64,000 nt of DNA, taken from Anas platyrhynchos. Its lineage: Eukaryota; Chordata; Aves; Anseriformes; Anatidae. The stretch lies in NCBI RefSeq assembly GCF_047663525.1, contig NC_092587.1, positions 199,710,501-199,774,500 of the forward strand, read 5' to 3'. Positions 44,401 through 55,764 of the stretch are shown here, piece after piece. Every line of letters begins with the position of its first letter. Positions within the stretch are counted from its first letter, which is position 1. The notes beneath the pieces are model-generated. The model saw only the letters and a program-made list of their open reading frames with translations. It made no database searches and was not told the origin of the DNA. The position numbers and the translations under genes are program-made.

Positions 44401-47400
44401 ATATTGTAGGACCTTGTATCCTTAAAGAATTTTTTCTTTTTTTTTTATTAAGATGTTTTGAGTATGATTTATTTAAACAAAACAGTTACGCAGATACTGT
44501 CGGGGATATACGTGAGTTTCTGCAGGATGGTATCATCTGAGGGGTTCTTGTCCAAGGGGCCTCTCTAAGGCAATAGGTTCAGCTGTATGAGTCAAGGTCG
44601 GTGTAATTAGACTCCATGCAATGCTGCACTTAGCTTTGCTTAACGTTTCAGATGAATGTGTTCATTTAAAAATATAATATGTAAAGAAACAGTAAGAAAA
44701 AACGGAGCTATGTCCATCAGACTTCATCGAGCAGAGTTAATATTCCTTTTTCAGTGGTCTTTTGTTAGCGGACAAAGGATCTACTTGGGATCAACACAAC
44801 TGGGAATGGTAAATGCCTGTTGAAAAGGTTTGAGGTCTTGTTTCAATGAATGTGGATTTGGTATAAGCACTGAACCATGGAATAAAGACTTCTTAGGTGT
44901 ATTTATGATACACTTCGACTTATTTTGGTTGCTAAAAATTGCCCGTGTGCTCCAGTGGATATCATCATTGCATACATGCAGCGATCAGATCCTCCATGAA
45001 GACCTGGAAGAGAAGAACGTGTGGGTAGTCAGCTTCAGAAACGTTTGTTTATTAATTAAAATGGCAAGGAATATTGTTCTTATTTAACTGTTGTGCTGCA
45101 GTGTGGGCAGTCAGCTTTGATTTATGCTTCACAGCTGTCAGCCCAAAAAGGCAGAAAGTACTGTCCATCCTCACCTGCTTCAGGTATAACTGGCAGCTGA
45201 AGGTAATCATGATCTTGGAGAGTGTGCTTGGTGTTCTTCAGACACACCGTGTCTGAAGGCTATGAAGGAGAACTAGGCAGGAAGGTAGATCCTTGAGCTG
45301 GGATTTAGCCAGGCTTTAGAATTAACACTAGAGCTGTGCTCTGTTACTTGTTCAATTTGTAGGGTTTGGGACTGTTTCGGGGTCCACCGGGAATAGGCTT
45401 TTTTTCATCTTGATGAGCTGCAAAGTAATAATTTTGGTGAAAATAAAAACTCTGTTCAACCTCCCAGAAGGATGCTACTTATAAGAACTCTATTCGACTG
45501 CCCAGAAGGATGCTACTTTTTTTGTTTTATTTTGTAGCTTTTTTTTTTTTTTTATGTTTTTTAAATCAGAGCTGTACACTTTGGGGAAGGAATAGTGAAT
45601 GACGGCAGAAGGGACGTCAGCACCATGACCCAGGTGACTGAGCCAGCAGGAGTGGAGCAACATCCTAAACTCTTAACTAATGATTTAGCAGTGGGGAGCC
45701 AGAACTTGTATATAGGCAAAATCAGAGGCATCACAGGGAGGTCAGATGCACTGGTATGAGCTGAGCGAAAGGTGTAATGTTACTGGGATTTTCAAGGCCA
45801 AAGAAGCTGAGTTCATGTATAGAGGTAGTTACATATCCCCGGCAACTGGTTGGGAATACAGCAGTGGGTTGGTCTGGTTTGGTGGAACTGATTGTTAAAA
45901 AGTATTTTTGCTTTCTGCTTCTTGCAGCTGCTTTGTTTATGAATAACTTTGAGGTTATGAATTATCTTGCTTCCTCCACCCCAAAAGCTCCAGCCTGGCA
46001 AGAGCTGTTCATGGCACAGCACCCTACTGCCTAGGAGAAACCAGTCGTGCACAAAGGCTTGCTCGAGCCTTGGGCAAGCTGAGCACCCTCGTCTATAACA
46101 GTCAGTGGAAAGAAAAAAACACACACGATTTTTGAGGGTGATTCACAGGGGGAGCCTAGCTCCAGTATTCAGAACTGGCCTTTAAATGAGCTGATTTCTC
46201 TCTGTGCATTGTAAGTGGGTACTAAGCTTGCTGAGTGCTTCAGGTTAAAGCTGGGCAAAAGCTGTTATTCAAACCCTTATGTCCCCCATGATGCGAGGAG
46301 AGTGAAAATAAATTACATCTTAAACATCAATCATTGATTAAATGTTTCTCCTTTCATAATTTAAAGATGTTATCAGCTGAGTGCAAGTTGTGTCTTTTCC
46401 CATACTGTGAACTCATTTAGTTGTTGCACTGCAGGGCTCACACTGAATAGATCATGTTCAAGATCCTTGGTTGAACAAAGACAATTTTTATATAGAGAAA
46501 AATAAGTTTGCTCTCAGATAATTAGAAGAAACAATGATAAAAGCAGTCTGGTTTACCTTTCCAAGCATTTTGTCAGAACTTCATTGCATTTAATCTAGCT
46601 AAAGAGTCTGTACCTGTCCTATAATGAAGCTTATACTGAACTCCACTGTAAGAAATTTAGATTGAGCCACTTCTCTCATTATAATTATTAATTTATATAT
46701 TTTTTTTTACTGTTTGGGAATCTTATTGCAACTTGGTGGTAATATAATTACAACAGCATGTGCAGACATCTCGGTGTCATAGGTACGTATATGGACATTT
46801 CTACTTAGGATGAGAGAAGGAAAGGTTAAGTCTGATTCTCCATTTTCCTGTACATTTATTTATATCAAATGACGATATTTGGATTTCATATGATTTTATA
46901 TGTCACTCATGTTCTCAGCAAATGACTATACAAAGACAATAGCAGCAGGAGAAAGAGAGCTCTGTTTTCCTGGCCTCTTCCAGAAGGCTGGATTGCTCCA
47001 TTTGAGCCAACACATGAATGCAAGTCTGCTATCAAAGTCTCATTTTCAGCAAAGAGGTAGATAGCAATTCTGTGTAGCGAGGGAACAAAAATAAAAGAAC
47101 CCTCTTGGACACCTGCCTTTCAGATACACATTTTCTATTCAGAGAACAGAGAATTGAGTGCTTCAGATGCCAAGCAAAGACTTTCATGTCTTCTCTGAAT
47201 ATATTTTAAGGCCAGTTTTCCTGCACAGATATCCATAATGGTTATTGCCTATAATTTTGTAGCTTCTGCAAATTGTAATTTGGTTCAAAACCCATAGCTT
47301 CCAGCTGGTTTTGGATTAATGAAAGCTAAACACTTGTTGTAGATGTTATTCAAAAGATCATTTTCCTTTTGCAGGGTTCTCAGATATGCAGTATTCTTCC

Positions 47401-47734
47401 TGTTTTGGCGATGGGTCAGTTTCTCCATATTGCCTGAGTTTTAAGGCTCAGGGCATGCACCTTGCAAGAGAATGCAACACCATTTGGTGTTAATGTTCCT
47501 GCATGTGAGAACAAATGCCTTTAGAAATGTGGGGGCAGTCTTTGGGCATTTAAATACGTTCCTGAATCAATAAAAACTGTTTTTGTACTTGTTCATTTTT
47601 AGATACTGACCGAGCTCTAGTGCTGCTGGAAGAATATTGTAAAAAACTGAGGAAGCCAGAAGAGCAACAACTGAAAAAAGCCATCAGAAAAGTGATGGGC
47701 ATCTTTAAGAGCAGCTTGTTTCAGGCACTTCTAG
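33022..47734 (+). CDS. DLG2: DLG2 (PSD-93), first two coding exons (5' end of gene)
   Basis: DLG2 is a membrane-associated guanylate kinase scaffold (PDZ-SH3-GK) at neuronal synapses that clusters receptors and channels. The window holds the start of the L27-containing isoform. Exon 33022-33040 encodes MPVKKK and exon 47603-47734 encodes [20 protein letters not shown] followed by [15 protein letters not shown], the N-terminal L27 domain, which mediates multimerisation with other L27 proteins. The junction is AAG|GTGGGC to TTTTTAG|ATACTGAC and restores Asp (GAT). The reading continues in phase 1 beyond GT at 47735. The SH3, PDZ and GK exons lie past the right edge; DLG2 spans about 2 Mb in mammals, and the large introns here agree. 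The start is chosen by the strongly conserved MPV(K/R)KxDT beginning of DLG family L27 isoforms. Confidence 0.92.
41443..41482. repeat. (TA)20 microsatellite
   Basis: Uninterrupted TA dinucleotide run within DLG2 intron 1. Confidence 0.95.
42850..43097 (+). mobile_element. CR1 retroposon tail
   Basis: Plus-oriented. Carries the last RT-ORF residues ([20 protein letters not shown] and [13 protein letters not shown]), the CR1 3' UTR with GGACTCGGTGATCTTGGAGG, and a terminal ATTCTGTGATTCTGTG repeat. 5'-truncated. The retained frame is better preserved than in the copies at 3.9 and 25 kb, suggesting a younger insertion. Confidence 0.93.
43797..43916 (-). repeat. Purine-rich GAA/GAC/GAT triplet tract with open frame
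   Basis: The minus strand is an imperfect purine-rich triplet tract that stays open for 39 codons from ATG 43916. It reads [18 protein letters not shown], then a Glu/Asp/Lys-rich run ending EHQIVR-stop. Most likely a degenerate GAA-type microsatellite in DLG2 intron 1. I do not recognise a protein. Confidence 0.6.
47603..47734 (+). CDS. DLG2: DLG2 L27 exon
   Basis: 132 nt. Acceptor TTCATTTTTAG, donor CTAG|GTAGGT. Encodes [39 protein letters not shown] and QALL, an L27 domain nearly as in mammals. Confidence 0.93.
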
Positions 47735-50700
47735 GTAGGTACTAATATTTAATGTCTTTGTATGCCTTTGAAGGCCAGACCTAGGTCAGACCTTGTAACA
47801 TTCCTCTTACTGTGCACTCTTTAATTTGTATTTACAATGCAACAGCATGTTGAGATGATCCTTGTTGGTTCACTGTGAAGAAACTCATTGTCCTAATATT
47901 TCAAAGCTTATTTATAATAAAGGTAAGTGTAACCAAAAAACTCATGCAAGATAGGGCATCGAATCATTATTCCTAAACCGTGCTGCTTTCCTTTTGTTTA
48001 ATGGAAATTGTTGAACCAGAGTAGGATATAACTATGCAAAGTTGAAGGTGAAGCTGCATCTCCAAACAGGTGAATGACCAAAGTTTTGCTGATTTTCATC
48101 TTTTCTAGATTTTATCATCTAAATCTTTGCATCTTTTGCACTATGTTTGATGGAAAATGTCAGCCAAAGAAACTCAGAAATTAGTCAAGAAAAAATGCAC
48201 AGGCACACACTGGAACTGGCCAAATGGTCCCATCCATGTGACGTTGCAGTGTTCAGATAGTGCTGGTTCAACACTCAGTTTTTCTTCGACGTATGTGGAA
48301 GTCACTGTAAATGACAGCATTTGTTAAAACAGAGCACTTGATGTGTTGGAGTTTTATATAAAATAACTTTTCTGAGTTATTATACATAAAATGTTTTCAA
48401 TGTCATGATCTTCCTGATGTGGCTGTAGCATCTCTATTGTCCCTAGTGCCATGCAGTGCTTGTGCTGCCAGTCCTGGGATGTGGTGACAATAAGTTTATG
48501 CCACGCTTGCTCTACCTCTCTCTGACCTCTTGCTCACAGTGCGTTGGCCCCTTAGTTTTTCATTCCTTCACAAACATCTGTAAATTTTGTGGAGAATTAA
48601 TCTGAAGGGAGTATTTCTTAACACAAACAATGGCAGTGGAACCACATGTTCCCTCTGGTTATGGTTGTTTGAAGCCAGATTGACAATTGTGCTCATTGCA
48701 GAGCTACAATCAGTAGTAGTTAGGGAAAAAATTTGGTTATACATCATGAATACAACACTATTACTGTGAAGATGAGGGAGGTCTGTGAAGACTTTCTGTA
48801 ACTTCTGTAGCATTTATGAAAAATGAATTTACCTGTCTCTAACATTTCCTGCAAACAAATTAATGTCAATACTAATTTACTTGTATTTTTCCTTGGCTTA
48901 CTTAAAGTCATTAGCTTTATTTTATAAAGCCTGCATAATTTTAATTGTTATTTATCATTTTAAAAAAGTTACTACATTTGTACCTAAACAGTATTTACCA
49001 AATAGTAATAAATACAACTGAAATGAAGAACGAAAAAAAGATGGGAAGTTTCTATGTAATTTTCATGAAGATAACTGCGAATATCAAAGTATGTATTGAA
49101 GAGATACACAAGTCTCAGAAGCATTGTACATCTGTACATCGACTTCTGCGGTACTTTGAAGTAATCCTTCAAAGTGTTCTAACAACATATGTGCTTCGTG
49201 TGTGGCTACACTGCAATATTTTTTGATGTATTACATATGCCAGGGATGGGAAGGTGATTATAGCTATATTAAGGTTGAGTCCAAAGAACAAAGAAGATCA
49301 TTTGATTGCCACACTTACAGATTGAGGAATACAATGGTGTGACCTTAGATAGCATTTTGATTTGTAGGACTTTGGGTGTCTTTTCGTTGTCCTCAAATGC
49401 TTCATTATATAAAAGAGATTTGGAAATTGCCAGGCGTGTTCAAATTCTTGCATTATTACATTTGGTTTGCTATTTGGTTGGTCTAGATTCTGGAATAATA
49501 CAAAACAGTGACCTCTCATCAATATTGTAACTGTGGAGGATGATGTTATTACACAATCAATAGTGAGGTTCTTGCATAATCATCATTTCAAAAAACTCCA
49601 CTTCCATGACATGTGTTTTAGCTTCCCATCGTAGTTTCTTCCATTCGTCTATCAATAAGACCATCCAAAGAAATGCTGAAGGCAGAATTCTCTGTCTCAT
49701 TTTAAGTTCTGTACTGCTAAAGTACCTTTTTTTGTGTGTGTGTATTTACAGAATGTCTAAAACTCCTGAAAGTGTCCATTTTTTGAGAATAAAACGTGTC
49801 CATTTGTGAGAATAAAATCACACAAAATGTGATTTCTGACAGAATTGTTAACCTGGATGCATAAGTTTTCATTCCTACCAGATGTAAAGTTAATAATACT
49901 TTAAGAGCCAAATTCAGTTGTTATAGATCCTACAGCATCAACAGAATTTGAGTCCTTTATGAATAAACCATCCCTGTCCTTTACATCTGTGTTCAACTCT
50001 AGTTAGCTTCCAAAACGCTTTAAAAATCTATAGGATGTCTTTATGTTAGTATTACAAGAACCAATAAAGAGTAATGTAATGTAATAAGAGGTACTCTTCA
50101 AGTCTGAGCACCAAAGTTTAAGTGTTGTCTAGTTCCTTTTGTTCTCAGATTTATGCTTGTGTGGTTTGATTCAACCAGCCATGTTTGAACTTGGACTCTT
50201 GATTTTTTTTAATCCTCATTGTGTTTCATAAATATTGACTACTGACTTTAGGAGTCAGAAAAATGAGGACCCAATATTTTTCATAAGCACGGTCTACACA
50301 TGGATGAAGTGACCACAGATATGGAAGTGAAACGTCTGTAAGTGATTTACAAAAGGATTATTGATGCATTGTCCTTTTGCATTTTAATGTGTGTTCAAAA
50401 ACATCTCCTTTTCCCTTCAGGCTGTTCTTGTTGCTAGACTTCTTGCTAGAGTTGCTGTGTTCAGTTACAGCTGAGTTGGTTGCCAATAGGCACATTTTCA
50501 AAGCGACATGTGGAGCTGTAGTCTCTAGAGTCCCATTATACTCAAGCGGCCCAAACACAATTCTTTGAAATTTCAGCCCTCAGTTTCAAAGAGGAGGAAG
50601 GAGGAAAAGCTCTTCGGAAGGAGTGTGGAAAGGGAAGAACTCCTATTTAGATATTGACATTACTCTTAAGTCAATTCCAAATTATTTTCACCAAAAAGAT

Positions 50701-51212
50701 TGCACCAATCCTTCTATGCATGGCGAGAGGGAGAGTTACAGTTTGGTTGTTATTATGAGCTCGTAAGGATTTTTGTTTTTTGTAGGGGCATCCCTAGCTA
50801 CACAACATTAAATTGATAGGATGCTCCCAAACTGTAGCACATGTTATTTTTTCAGAAGTAACCCTATAAGGAAAAGAAAATGAAACCTGCAGAAATCTGA
50901 ATGTTTCATCTGTTCGGATTATCTCATAATGGGACATCTTGGAGTCATTGTGTAGAGATCAAAAAGGAGAACTATAAAAGAGAATAATAATAGTCATCTG
51001 GACATTTCAAAACTACCAAACATCTTTTTTTTTTTTTTTTTTCCCATTCTATTCTTTATGAAGAACACACAGTTTAGTACAATCTTATTCTAAAAATCTC
51101 TGCTATATATTTGCCCAGTCCTCAGTTCATTAAGAAAAGTGCATCGTTTTACAGCTTAGAAAGCTGTTCTGTGGAATGAGAATGGATGAAAGAGGTTTAT
51201 GTCAGAGGGTTG

Positions 51213-51243
51213 TTTATTTATTTATTTATTTATTTATTTATTT
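51213..51243. repeat. (TTTA)n microsatellite
   Basis: About seven perfect TTTA units followed by a T run. Confidence 0.93.
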
Positions 51244-54200
51244 TTGGTAGATGCATCTCTATAAAACATCATTTTGTTTCTAGCAGGAATTAAAGTGCCA
51301 CAAATAGCTGTAATCATCTTATGCAGTATTAGGTGAAAACTAATCTCTATAGGTTTTTCTAAAATTCGGATAAACCCAATCTGTAGAGGATGACGTATTT
51401 CCTGACTTTTAAACCATGTCTTATCTTTTTTTTTTCTCATGCTTGCATAACTTTGCCTGAATTTTAAATTGGCAAATTTTCAGTTACAATCTGCATCATG
51501 TTTTTTTTTTTTTTTTAATAGCATTGTACCATTTCTGCAGAATAATGTGGATGTTATAAAACCGCCTGTCTTAAAAGTTGCTGTAGTAAACACTACTGTA
51601 CGGATTACATAATTCACTGGTCATCTGTGACACAGCCTGCATTTAGAGATTTAGGATATAATTTTATGGTTTTAGTAAGAGAGGTTTTTAGACTTCTTAC
51701 CTCATTCAGCTAACTTTTAAATAAGCCCTGTTATAACAATCCATTTTAAAAGAGCCACCATGTCTTTTAAACCAGGTCATAAAAGAAGTCAGGTTTTTCT
51801 TCTGTGTTCACATATTATTTTTCTAAAAAATGTTTGTGTTAATTAAGTGGCAGTGTAACTCAACAGTGCTGGATTGGTACCCAGACTTCCAAGAATATGT
51901 GCCTTGTGATCCTCTGTGTTACTGGAGAGTGTTACGGGACAGATAGGGTATATAAAGACCTAAAATACAGCCATTTACCGCTTTAGGAGAGCCTAAGCAA
52001 GTCCCCATTGCTTTATTTTTTTATGGTGCTTTAAAACCAGTAAAATACATATTGATTAAAAAATAAAATAGCCGTTGACAAATGGCAACATTTAGTACAG
52101 GGAGCATGAAGCAGGTCAACAGCTTGGCTTCATATGGCCTTGGCTTAGTTTGATTGACTTTGGTGACTAAGAATTTGTGGGCTGTGACTGAAACTCCCCC
52201 TGCATGTAGGGCATTTGCTAGAGCTCTCTCCTCTGCGGGTTACCCGATAAATGTAACTCACGAGGGAAACTTCTTCTCTTGATAAAGATACTTCTTTTCA
52301 TGCTTAATATTACAAAAATTTGGCAATCTCAGGAAGATGTACAGATACAGACATGCATATGCAGATAGGAGGTCCTTTTAAACCATTAGGTCTCTTTTGT
52401 CTGAAACTCACATAAAATATGATCAAAATTCTAGACAGTACAAAGGTCTGGACAGACCTTTCTGCAGAAATGTTTCACTGAAGACCTAGAGACACTTTTG
52501 AGGGTGTGGAAACGTAGAGGTGTAATTATAATGCTTATGCGAGGGTACGTCTACAAGGAGTCAGTGACAATTAAAAGCAAGGAGACGGATTTCAGTGGAA
52601 AATGTTTAAACTTCAGGATAGTTTAGATCTGAATGAATCCGAAGAGGAACCTGTCATTGAAGTAAGGTTGGGATGTTGAAACATGCCCCTGACATAAAAG
52701 GAAAGTTGCTAAGAATGAAAAATGGGGAAGATTTCAGTAGATGTAGCCATGCATGTCAGTTAAGAGTAATGATTAAATAGTCCCCATTTGTTGGCTTTAA
52801 GGCTGAGAAGAAAAACTATTTTGTTGGCCATATAGAGAAAGAAGGAATGGAACTATAAGGAATTTGTGTAGGCATGCTCAGTTTAAGGAGAAAGTGTTTA
52901 AATAGTGACAGAAGGAAATGTGAGACTAGAGGGAAGGAGATGGGTCAGGATGGGGGAAGAGATGCATGAGAAGCAAGATAAATTATGAGAAGAGCAGGAA
53001 ACGTGCCACGTGGGCTGGACAAGGAGCCTGCAATAAACCAGGTGTTGAAGAATGACAATAGAAGCCAGGGGAGAAGTCGGGATAATGCAACACCTCAAAA
53101 ATCCTGTGCTGGTCATACGTGGTAGTACTGGTCTCCCGTGTTAAAACTCTATGAGATTTGCATAAAAAGAATATAAATAGTTGATAAAATTGTGGTTATC
53201 ATTTGTTTCTATGATCCATCTTTAAGAAACACTGCAGTCACTTTCAGGCTTTTTTTCCCACAACCATCGAGACCAGAAATGTACTTCTTCCTTCAGTGTG
53301 AGATCTGACATTCATGGGACAACGGAAAACAAGGCAACACCAAATTGCACGAGGCTGCCGACACAGCTGAGTTGAGGATATCAAACTGAGGCAAATCACC
53401 TTTGTAAAGCCCTTGCCTGTACCAACCATCCTCATTCTGCAGAAAGAACCATCTCAGCACTTACTGCCATGTCAGTTCTTCAGGGATATAAAAGGTATTA
53501 AATGAATTGCTGTACTGGGAGGCTTTTCAATAGGAAAGCATAACGGAGTGTTATCTATTCCTACTATTCAGGCTTGCTCTCCATAGGTGTTTTTACCCCA
53601 CTTATGCATTCAGCATGTTTAGCTACTTACACTGCTCTTGAATGTAAGGTCACTGATCTCATGTTATTGTTCTTGAGACTTAATCTCAGTGAGCTGGTTT
53701 CTGGTCATGTCAAGCTATTTCGCCTCGTGTAATGACACTGAATTCCAGAGGAGTTAATCCAGTACAGCCAAGCCCACATCTGGCCCAGGGACATTCAGCA
53801 ATTTTCTTTCCGATGGCCTGAATCCAGCATTCACTACAGAAAAACTCTCATTGACTTCGTCGGATCGTGCCGTTGGAGAGATCTTTCCACAGATTTATAT
53901 TCAGACTTTTCCAGGTTGAGAAATATTCTTCTGTAGCCATATAGAAATGAAGATTATTCCATAGCCAAGATATGAAAATATTGAAACCCTCTCAGACTAT
54001 TACAAATGTCAAGAAACAAAAAAATACGTGCAAAAAACCCTTCAGTGCTCTGTCACACTTGAGAAGTGCTCAAATGACATCTCTGACAATGGGGAAGCCT
54101 GTTATTACTCCTCACAGAGTCCTACTTTCCCAAACTGGCATCTTTCTTTGTTGCAGCATAAATTAAAGCAGAACTGAAATTTAAATTCAAGGGCAGCTTT

Positions 54201-54934
54201 TGTTTTGCCTGAAGACAGCTGCAGCTGCTTTTATTTGTCGAGTCCAATTCTCTTAGTAAGCAAATTTGTGCTTTTTCTCAAAAGAGCTAGAGGTAGCAGC
54301 GCTAGATCTTTGGGATGATTTGAAGCTGTCTGATCTTTTTCGACGAGCTGGGGGCTGGACCACAGCCAGCTGGTGGGGCTAACCCGCGCATCTTCCCAGC
54401 AAAAGTCAGGTTGCATAGAGTAAATTGTTTATTCCAAAAAATGTTAGATCTATTGTACCTACTTTCCTATGTATTTTGGCCTACCACTGTTTTTCATCTC
54501 ATAGCAGTGAAATTTCTGCTGAAATATCTTTATTTGTCTCCAACTCTTCTGGCTCTCTCAAGCCCGGGGTACCTGCAGAGCCTCTGGGGGAGCTGGGGCT
54601 TCTTCGCTTTTGCCGAGCTGCATTGACATTGGGCAGAGCATTCAAAGTTTGTTGGTAAGAGCTGGCTGACAGATGCATATGCAGGAAAAGGACAGACAGA
54701 CAGCACATTACTGCAGGGAAATCAGGCTGAAAAATCCAGAGACTGGAGTTTTACCAGAGGTCTGAAATGTTACTGAGTTTCTGAGCTGTGTCTGTGAAGA
54801 AGCAGTGGATGCGACTAAATAGGGTGCTAGGTACTTTCTTCGAGGCTCCCTTTCCCCACAGCAAGTTGGACCTGTTGATTGTTTAGATACTCCCGAAATA
54901 AATTGTCTAGTCTGTTATAGCTGTTAAGGTCTTC

Positions 54935-55078
54935 AAATATAATCAGGTGCTACAGGGCTAGGTGATATCCTCTATTAAGAGTTGGACTTGATGGTCCTTG
55001 TGGGTCCCTTCCAACTTGGGATATTCTGCGATTCTGTCATCTTTGAAGGTCCCTTCCAAATTGAGCTGTTCTAGCATT
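54935..55078 (+). mobile_element. CR1 tail fragment(s)
   Basis: Plus-oriented CR1 end: TTGGACTTGATGGTCCTTG, GGGTCCCTTCCAACTTGGG and the terminal ATTCTGCGATTCTGTC. A second, shorter tail-like piece (AAGGTCCCTTCCAAATTGAG) follows at 55045-55078, so this is either an internal duplication or two nested insertions. Confidence 0.85.
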
Positions 55079-55662
55079 CAGTAAATATTTCTGCATTTGC
55101 ACAAATCTCAGAATTGTTTTTGCCAGTGGGACCTGGCTGGGTGTTGCAGTGGCGTCGTACTTGGAACAAGCAGGGCCAAGGCACTGGTCTGGCTAGCCAG
55201 CCTGGAGACATGGGGAGCTCTGGGAGAAGCTCCCATGACAAGTTCTTAATATTAAAACAGCTTGGTTATTGTCTTTGTGTGAAGATGTGTGTGGGAAGAG
55301 TTGGGATTCTTGTGTGAGTACCCAAAAGTCAGTTTTTGCTTGAAAGACTTCAATTATTAAACAATCGTGGATTACCAGAAAAGACCTGAACTCAAAAGTA
55401 CAACGTCTTAAGTTTGTGGGAATTTTGATTGTGAGCTCATCCTTGCTGTTGACTTTTTCCTTAATAAATTGAACAAAAACTCTGGGTATGAATGCTGATG
55501 GACTCTGAAAAATTCAGCATCCCAGCCGGGCTCTGTCTTTTGACTCTCGGCCTATCTGTATACACGAAGAAACTGATTACAGCACTGATACAACCTAGGT
55601 AATACATAATCACTTGTAATCCTGATGCAACCCTCTGCTCATGTTTTGCTGCCTTTTAGCCC

Positions 55663-55764
55663 ATGAGTGATAGCATTTCCACCTCAGACGAGGAATTTGG
55701 GAGCTTTGTGGACTTTCCTCATTTGAAATGCAAAAGCCGTGCATTCAAAATAAACCATTTTTAA
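55663..55764 (+). other. Small open frame after an acceptor-like site
   Basis: 33 codons plus stop, beginning MSDSISTSDEEFGSFVDFP. A pyrimidine-rich GCTGCCTTTTAG lies 2 bp before the ATG. I do not recognise it and there is no donor. Possibly chance; it could be a cryptic terminal exon in DLG2 intron 2. Confidence 0.15.

Larger units (their letters stand above)
33041..47602. other. DLG2 intron 1 (14.6 kb)
   Basis: AT-rich intron. Recognised content: one CR1 tail (42850-43097), a (TA)20 run (41443-41482), a purine-rich triplet tract (43797-43916, minus) and a small imperfect direct repeat near 45445-45518. No other gene is supported; the short open frames have no recognisable families. Confidence 0.7.
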
